From Acanthornis magna (Eukaryota > Chordata > Aves > Passeriformes > Acanthizidae): a DNA stretch of 64,000 nt. The notes under the pieces were generated by a model. It had not been told where the DNA came from and did not search any database. It worked only from the letters and a program-made list of their open reading frames with translations. The DNA lies in NCBI GenBank assembly GCA_036785705.1, contig JAWUZG010000084.1, forward strand, positions 14,397,501 to 14,461,500, given 5' to 3'. Positions 39,101 through 48,400 of this stretch are shown here, piece by piece. The position numbers and the translations under genes were made by a program. Each line of letters begins with the position of its first letter. Position 1 is the stretch's first letter.

Positions 39101-42100
39101 AATTACTGGAAAATTAATTACTGGAAAATAATTACTCTACCTTATTCCCATATAATGAGATTTGCTAATTGGGAGACACTGTTGTTCTTTTTGGTCAGTA
39201 TTAAGCAGAATTGCTTCTGGTTTGTGTAGATGGATTTAATATTGGGCTTAGATCTGATTTGTGCATATTGCACACTTGAGTTTTATGACTAGAAGCTATT
39301 TAAATCTTCAGTGAAATTGTAGTGACAGGAAAGTAAGAACAGAGACTCTGAACCTTGCTATTATTTGTTGGTTGAGCTAAAATGACCCCCCACTACAGAA
39401 AATAAACTGGAGTACTTTGTGCTCTGGTTATCTGGAGAGTTATTTGGGGTCACTCCCACATCCCATTCTTAAACTTGATGGAAGCTCCTAAGTGTTCTTT
39501 GGTCCACTCAGCTTATTAGTAGCCAAGTAAAACAAGCCGCTCTGTGTATTTTCTTGGCAAGCTTTCAATTAAGACATTCCGGGTTTCTGCTGCTTTTAGA
39601 GAAATGCTTAAGATTCACTTCAGAATAGTTGTATACTTTCAAGATGTGTACTAATGTAATGTGGATTTTGTACTTTTGCAATATTTAGGGTAATATAGCC
39701 TTGTTTGAGGCGTGCTGTAAGGAGCGGATACAGCAGTTCGATGATGGTGGCTCTGATGAAGAAGACATTTGGGAAGAAAAACATATTGCATTTACACCAG
39801 AGTCACAGAGACGTTCCAGGTGAGAAGGGTGTTTCTCATCCAAACAGCAGTGCAGTGAGCCTGCAGTAATGCACCTGTTCTCTGGTTCAGTCTTATCTGT
39901 TAGTACAGACTGTCCAGCATAACTAAGTAGTACCATTCTGTGGAGAAATGAGTGGAGATGTGGCTCTAGTGTTTTGTTTTCCAGCCATAATTTGCGGAGG
40001 ATGCACTTTGGCTTTCGTAGCTTGTTGGTTTTGGTTTTTTCCCCTGCTGTGTATTTTTTTCCCTTGGCTTTTAAACTTGCCCAGCCATCCTTGCCTTGGA
40101 CAAGGCAGCCCAGCTCCACACCCCTGTACACCTTGCTGTCCTCTCTACAGTACCAGTGTGGCTGCAAACATAGCAAAATGCATTGAGTGGAAGGAGCATC
40201 AAGTCCCTAAAACTCAGGGCTATGCAGCCTTGCTCGGTATCTACTGAAAGCCTCTTTATGTGATCAAGTGAAAAACCTTAAAACTTGGGTTTTTTTGATA
40301 GAGAAATGAGAGAGAAACTAATAGCTAAAAGTTATACCTCAGGTAATCTGTCAGAAGTGATTCTTGTAATTCTGTTTGGCCTGAAACTGCGGTATTTCGT
40401 TGTATCCAGGGTATTATACTAAAAACAGAATGTAACCTCTCTCTTTGTATTTGAAGTTCGGGCAGTACAGACAGTGAAGAAAGTACAGATTCTGAAGAAG
40501 AGGATGGCACTAAACAAGACTTGTTCGAATCCCACACCAATACAGAGGACAAAATGGAAGTAGACTTAAGTGAACGTATGTAGCTTTTTTCCCTGCTGCT
40601 TTGGGTTGTAGGAAATTGTTAGATCTAGCAGCCTAATTTTGTAGGAGTTTCCTCATTTACTGCTTTTATTCCACCTGTCTTAAAGTAGTCTTTCCCACTT
40701 GCAACAGAGCATGCAAATATTGGAACATTTGAATTCCTTACATGTCTTAAATTTTTCTCTCTAAAATTCATGTTTCTCCTCTTCAAGAGTTAAAAAAGGA
40801 GGAGTAATCAGAAAGGGGAGGATTAAATGTACTGATTTATAAATATGGAATGCCTACAAAACCTAATAGGTTGTTAAACTCCAAACCCAAAAGATGGTAT
40901 TTTTACTGGAAGCCTTTCAGACCAACTTTTCATCTAACAATGCTCTTTTAGAAGACTTCCTACAGAAGCTAAGTGAACTTGCATTGTTTTGGTTTTAAAT
41001 GTGAATGAAAGATACACATCAGGAGACTCTTACGTGGAATCTTAACTGATGTAATTGGTTGAAAAGTTTTGACATTCAAGTCAGATTAAACTGGCAATGT
41101 CTGTAGGTAAAAGCCCTGTGTTTATCTAGACTGTAAGGAATTAAATTAAAATAGAAGGAAAAGTTAAGGGTTTTCTTTTCTTTTGTCAGATTGGTGTCGT
41201 TGGCATCTGTGTGTCAAACAAGTTTTGATCCATGTGGGTCTCCTCCCATATCTGCCTGGGTTGGAATTTCTAATTGCTAGTCAGAGCTTCCTTTTCAGCC
41301 TGTTTTTTTGTATGTAAGTGTTAATGAAAAACATGTTTCCCTTGGGTAGGTGAAGTATTTTGAATTGACCTATCCTAAATTAGGTTATATTCACAGTTGC
41401 TCCCAAATTTAAAATACCAGTAAATATTTTAAGTTGTAAAAAGCCTTAAACTTTTCTGCAACTTACCAGTAGTGTTAGTGCATGAGAAATTATTTGAAGA
41501 AATTGAAAAAGGGATGAAAACTCCTAAGATTTTCGCTATTATAGAAATTAGTTTTGAAAAATGGTAACAAGTGTTGATGTTAATTTAAAGGATAAAGTGG
41601 GATTATGCTTGTGATCTAATATGTTTTATTAGTTTTGTTCTTCAGATAAACTGTATTTTTTTTTAGCAGAGTACTCTGAGTTACTGATCTTAAAATTCTG
41701 CCTTACTAGCAGAATTTTCATTTTTGGTAATGCATTCATTCTTTAACAGGATATACAGGATTTTTCTGCATGTGGTTTGAAGTCTAGTTTTGAATTTTGC
41801 TTCTCTATGGAATGTACATAGAGAGAATCAGTGTGTTAGGCATATGTGCACTCATGTTCTTTATTGAAATTTGTTTATAATGAACTTCATGATGGCTTTT
41901 CAGCACCTAACTGGTCAGCAAACTTCGATGTACCCATGGAGACTGCACATGGCGCCAGTCTGGATTCTGTTGGCTCTGCTGTGTGGAGTACTGAAGCACC
42001 TGTGCCAGCTAAAGAAACTGGCTGGGCTTCCTTTTCTGACTTTACATCCTCTTTGAGGTAAGAATGTCAGTTATTCACGGTGAGTTTGTGTTTCTTGGGG

Positions 42101-42443
42101 TGTCCATCTCTACACAAGTGTGTGCTGGTGGTGCTCTGGTGGAATACAAGGTGTACGTAAAGTGTCTGAAGAGCCCCTTGTGTTCCAACAGCATGTGTCT
42201 GTCTGTATGATCTCCCTTTCCAGAATGGGTGGGTTACTAGTGTCATCGTTTTAAGAGTTTTTATGAGCATTTGTGGCCTTTAATATTGGTCTCTGACCAA
42301 AAATTTGGACTGTAATTTTTTTATTATTTATTTTTTTAGTGTAGACTGAATTCAGTGAATTGTCGCATGTAAAGGTTGTAATATGTTTGAAGATTCTTTT
42401 CTGTGGATTGTACAAAACAAAGAGGTTGGAGTTTTGGGGGTTA

Positions 42444-42476
<33 letters not shown>

Positions 42477-45400
42477 TTTTTAATTTAATATAGTTACGCA
42501 GCTGTGATAACTAGGTTAAGTAGTTCTGCACTATTTTGAGAACACCAAAGATAATGCTGTTCTTTTTTTGGATTGAACTCTACACTCTACTGAAGTCTTA
42601 TGTATGGTTCTAATCAAATAGATGTTAATTTTGAATTGCCAAATACTGGCAGTCAAAAACTGATTCCTTCTCATATTAGAAGACTTTGCTTTTATACATT
42701 TGGCTTTTGACTTTCTGTCTGGGCATTAAAACAGCTCAGATATGAAAGTATGATTTTTTCCAACATAAAACAGTGTTGTTTCATGCTTGAGGCAGGTAAA
42801 TTGATAATCTGATTAAGGGCGTAGAAAATGTATACTTGGGGTTGCCATATTACTGGATAGAAGAGACATTCTATAAATGATGGTTTTTCAAGTGGCCAAA
42901 TCTTGTCTTTTGAGTTCATTTATAATGAAAGACTTGTAGCTATACTGTATATATGACTGCATTGACAGTCTCAACAGAGAACTATCAAGTTGGAAAAAAT
43001 GCCTTTAGAAAATCAGTTACAAATATCTGGAAACACTGCAAGGTGCTGGTGATATCTGTATGCCTTATTCAGGGACATGTTCACTACTACTTGCAATGTA
43101 ACCAAATCAAGCAAGTAAAAATAAAATGACCATCAAACATCCTCAGCTCAGTTCTGGTGGATTTTGCATTACCAAGCTTCTATTTAGTGTGTCTTTCCAA
43201 GACTCTCAAAAATAAACTTGCTGTAATTCAGTTTCAGTAGAGTTCTAGGCATTATAACTTTCACAAAGAACTAATACTATTTTAAGAACACTTCATTCTG
43301 CTATTCAGAAATGTTTCTAAAGCTTTTTTTACTCTATTTGAAGCTCAAAAGACTCCTTAAGAAGTAATTCTCCTGTGGAAATGGAAACAAACGCAGATCC
43401 AGGTGATCCCTTGAGTGCAAATGTAACTACTCTTGCAACACAGCTGGAGAGTAAGTAAATTGCATTTACAAATGCAAATGGCTTGATTGTAGGAGTTGTA
43501 CCTAAGAAAAATCTTCCTGACCTTAAAAGTTTTAGGTTTCCAGAGACTCTTCTCTGGCTCTGCTGCTGTTCTGCCAGGTAAAAAAGTGACTTGTCAAAGA
43601 ATTTCTGGTCTATTTAAAATAGTTTCCTATTTAAAACAAAAGCCACTGTTACTGTTACCTCTAAAAAGTCTGCACATAATGAACAGAAAAGCATACAAAG
43701 AAACAAAGTGTGTCCTGTTAGAGGATCCTTCCACCTGTGTCAGCATTTAGCTGAGCTGATAGCCAAGAGTGGTCGCTTCCAGTCTTGTCCTGTGTGGCAA
43801 CAGGCCAATAGCCTCAGCATGTTCAGATTTCTCCTTCCTGCTCATTCCTTTCTAAGCCACCTTCACTGTGCATGCACTAATTGTTTGCTCTACATGTATG
43901 AACTCGTTAAAAGGGCAAAAATATTTTAATGAGCTTTTTTTATATCTTATATCATTTTATATGTTATTACCAGAGAAAGCAAGAAGTGCAGGTGTGAAGT
44001 CCAGGCAGACTGGACTTCCCAAAGGTTTGTCTGTACTTGGAAACTTAGTGTTGCATTTGTACTGTGTAGACTTGTCGTAAATTTGACTGTACAGAAAAAT
44101 AATTCATCACTGTAATCCTACTAAAGCCTTGTTTAGGCAAAACTGTTGCGGTAACCATTGTCAGTCAAAATGAAAAAAAAGTTACCGACTGGCTTTTTCT
44201 TAAGCCATCTGTAAGTAATACCCATACTTTCTCTGTATGTGGCTCTTGTAGAAAGGTGACATTCACTTTAAAGAAGTATTCCAGAAGTGTGCAAAACTGC
44301 AAAAATACTTTTCTTGTTATATTGGCTTATGTGCTTGTTCATGAAATAGAAAGGTAACCAGCCATGTACTGAATAACTTCTCTTTCTGCTTGTAGCCCCA
44401 GGAAGTGTTGCTATGGAGGCCAGCTCAGATGGAGAGGATGATGTGGAAAATGCAGACAAGGTAACCGAGACAGTCATGAATGGCAGCATGAAGGAGACAC
44501 TGAGCTTAACTGTAGATGCTAAAACTGAAACGGCTGTTTTCAAAAGGTGAGAATGCCTATTTATTGTCTTCCCACCTTGTAAATAAAACACTGTTGTTGG
44601 AACACTGTGTCATCAAAGAGAGATCTTTCTAAGTGATAATTCCTGGGGCTTTAACTAGAAACCTTTTAAAGTAATTGTTTTGAAATTTTATTTCTAGTTA
44701 GTTACTTTCACATGCGATTTTACTTATGAAGCCTAGTTTCAGTGGAAGGTTGTTAGTGTAAGACTGACTCAGCTTTTGTCCTTGATGTACATTATTTTGC
44801 ATTTTTCATGTACAGTTCTTTTAACATTGCGCATCAAAAGTCAACTTTTAAAATTTTGCACAGAATTGTTAGATTTGGATTGGAATTTCATTCTTCTCAA
44901 CCAGGAGGATGGAAGACAGAAGTTGAAGGCCATCCAAGCACTCCTCTTGAGCGTAGCTCATCAGACACTTGGGGTGATCACTGTTGGTGGTATGCATGAT
45001 GGTGTTAAATCTATTCTGGACTACAGGTGGCAAATGGAATTCTAGAATAACTGGGAAAACAACTTCTTAATTTTGCTGTCTTCTGATACAAAGTGCATTA
45101 TTCAGGAATAAGTGTCTTACAATATGGTCAGTTCTGTATTATATGTATATAAACATTGTGATCCTTTTACGAGAAAAAAACCACATTTCAGTGTTATCTA
45201 CTCCATCCCATCTACTAAGACCTTGTGACCTTAGATTTAATGATCAGCTGTGTTTTATTTAGTATCAAATATTTATGTAGGGAAATACAGGGTACAGTCT
45301 GACCTGCAGAAGTTTTGCCTTTATTGAAGCTGGTGTGTCCTGCCTCCCCCCGACGTTCACAAATTGGAATGCACTCCTAGAGCATTTTGACATGCAGCCC

Positions 45401-48400
45401 TCTTCTCATTCTTTGAGAATAACTTCTTAGTATCTGTCCATGTTCTGCCTTTAAATATTGAAATAAATTGTCAATATATCTTGGAAGTTGCTTACAAAAA
45501 TCAGCGTGTGTCAATTTCAGTATAAGAAACTTTTCCAGTGTTAGTTCTTGCATTGCCTTCTGTTTAAAATAATTTTACTTTGGCCTGTTAGTGGTAGGAG
45601 ATAATTCCTGAGCCATCCAAAATAGAATAGACCTTGAAAACCAAATAGCTTTCTGTGCACTCTTGCTTCCATCCTTTTGATTATCTGAGTGACTTAACTT
45701 CTGGTGGTTTTTCAGCACACAGAAGTGAAAATCTGTGACTGCACAGTGCTTCTAAATCAAATGGCATTGATAGAGGAATGAACCAAAGCACTTTAGAGAA
45801 GTGTTGGGACTCTGTCCAGATCGATGACATGAAGCCATCTATAGTGCATTGCTGATTTAGTAAATGATGTGTCTGCTCTCTGCTTTGTTCTGTCTTTTGG
45901 ACAATGCTTTTATATGGTCTTCGCTCTTAGATGTTAGCAACTGCGATTTAGTTATCCATGGTGTTTTATACTTCTTAAATTGGTTTAGCTCACATACACT
46001 TTGCAGTTGTGTGACTTGTGATACTGATGCAAAAGCTAATGTGAGGAGGCAGCATCTGGTGACAGTTCCTGCCTACCTTCAGGAATTACCTGCTGGAACT
46101 CTAGTTAAAGTGACATAGAGGTGCAGAGGGAGGCAATATCATAGAATTGCCCCAGTCAGAAGGGACCTTGAAAGTTTATCTGGTCCAATCTTTTATGGGA
46201 AAGGGAGCCTGGATGAAATTACCTGGTACTCTGCCCAATTACATGTTGAAAACTTCTAGTAATGGGGACTCTGGAAAGGAAGTGTTAAAGAAACATATGG
46301 GGGGCTTAAAAAATCTCACCTTATCAAAGATGAGTTCTTAAATACCGAGGCTGTTCTACTGTGCTAGAGATGTGCAGCTTCATAGTGAGGCAATGCTCAA
46401 GTGGCAATTTTTAAACCAGCTTTCTGGGAAAAAGTCTAAATTAAGGGACACTTAGAGTAGTGAGAGGAAGTCCTACTCTGGCTTGTTTGCCTTTCAAAGT
46501 GGATGCTTCCAGACTTCAGCTCTATCTAGGTTTCTGTCAATAGAAAATTGATGGTGTTGAAGTCAACATTGAGGGGATCATTGTAAGCACAGTAGTTAAT
46601 TTGTGGAAAGCTGCAAAGAACAAAAATGTGATTTCTGAACTTAGTTCAGAGTAGATAATAACAAGGAAGAATGCTAGCAGAGACTGCCTCTTTAAAAAAA
46701 ACCCCAAAACTAGACACCACTTCTGATGGTGATGGTGACAAGTATTTTATTTTGAAGGAATGCAAAGAGTATCAAGGCAAATGAGATGGGGAGATTAGAT
46801 GGGGAAAACTTGATGAGAGATTGCAATGCAAAAGACAGTATTTTTGCAGGCTCTGCAGGATAGAAGGAGAAAAGAGAAGGATTCATTGAAATTTAAAGGA
46901 TCCATGGAAAGGAGAACTGTGAGAATAGGAAGAAAACCAGCAGAGGAGATTGGCACTTCTTGCATAAATAGATTTGTTGCCACAGAGGTATAAGATTGAT
47001 GTTTGTCTACTTCAGAGCTCCTTTATAACTATCTTTTGCAGGTATATATGGTCAAATTTGTATTTTAGTGTACTCATAATGGTGTGACTGAAGTGAAAGA
47101 GGGTGGAATAGAGAGGCAGAAAAGTTTGGGCTGAGGCAAAAGAGGTTTGTTTGCTAATGACTTTTGAGGTTGCCTGGTTACATGGTACTGTCTTACACAG
47201 TGTGAGTGTATTGCTTTTTTGCTGAACTTTGTTTGATTTTGTCTACAAGAGGAAGTTTGTGAAGTAGATTGGGCTGCAGTCTTTGTACCCCATAAACCAT
47301 ATATCGTATTCACTGTAGAGTTATTAGGGAGTTTAATATGTAAGATGGTGATGACTTAATGATTTTGCTGATATGTTTCATGGACAGACATTATTAATGC
47401 AAGTTTCTGAGGGAATCTTGAATTTCTTTTATACTTTCTTCCATTTTTGCATACTTCTGGCTTCAGAGTGTTGAAATCCTATCGGTATGTATAGTAAAGG
47501 ACCATGACTGTGATTGTTATCACTTCAGGCATCACATACATTCCTTATTTCCTTTCTGATCTTATTTGCAGTCACTGTGTTTCCTGCCCTTTTATCGAGT
47601 CAAGTTTTAATGGATGTAAACACCAATGCATCATTAAGTGTTTGTAAAGTCTAGAGCCATGTGCTTGATCTTCATGTTGCAGTCATAACTTAAAATCCAT
47701 CTGCATGTGAAATATGGACCCGTCTCAGTTTTCTCCTGTTGCCTGAAATTCCGTAAAAATAAACTTAAAAGTTAAATAAATTAAATAACATCTTGCTTTT
47801 GTTTTGTTTTGTTTTTTAAGTGAGGAAGGAAAATTGACTACCTCGCAGGATCCTTCTTGTAAATATGTAGTAGAAGAGAATACAGAGGTTGCAGAAGAGG
47901 TCCCTTCAGGTCTTCAACCTACTAACAGCAGTCCAGAACAGAGGTAATAGCATTCAAGTATGCTGTCAATTCTCCAAATAGCAGTTTGTGTGCTTTTCTA
48001 ATAGGATTGATCTAAAGAGATTGAGTTCAACTTAATCTAAAAATGTGCTTGCATCTATTTTATTGAATTCCCACAAGTTGAATTTTCTGTTGAATCTAAG
48101 ACTCTTGAGTCATCAAATATGTATTTTTCTTGCAGGGAGTTGTAAATATCCTTATTCTGTTTTGTGACAATGTTACCAAGTTAGAATATTGAATTGATGC
48201 ACAGAACTCAACTGAAATGTTCTGATTATCCTGTATGTAGACTAAAAAGATGTAGGCATGTTTCACAAATTTAGATTCTGATTCTGGTTTTTAAGACTAG
48301 CTTATGAACCAGTATGTAATTAGGTCCTTTCTTCTAAATTTCTGCTCTGCATGAATCTGAAACTTGATCAAGAAGGGGATTCTAATCAGAAAAAACAACC

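Noticed and set aside
42444..42470. T27 run as the tail of a SINE or processed pseudogene in minus orientation
   Set aside because: No element body, gene similarity or target-site duplication could be recognised beside it.
44776..45045. Overlapping frames of 89 and 63 codons in intron 21, possible extra exon
   Set aside because: No homology recognised, no matching acceptor/donor pair in phase, and the 873-residue protein is complete without it.
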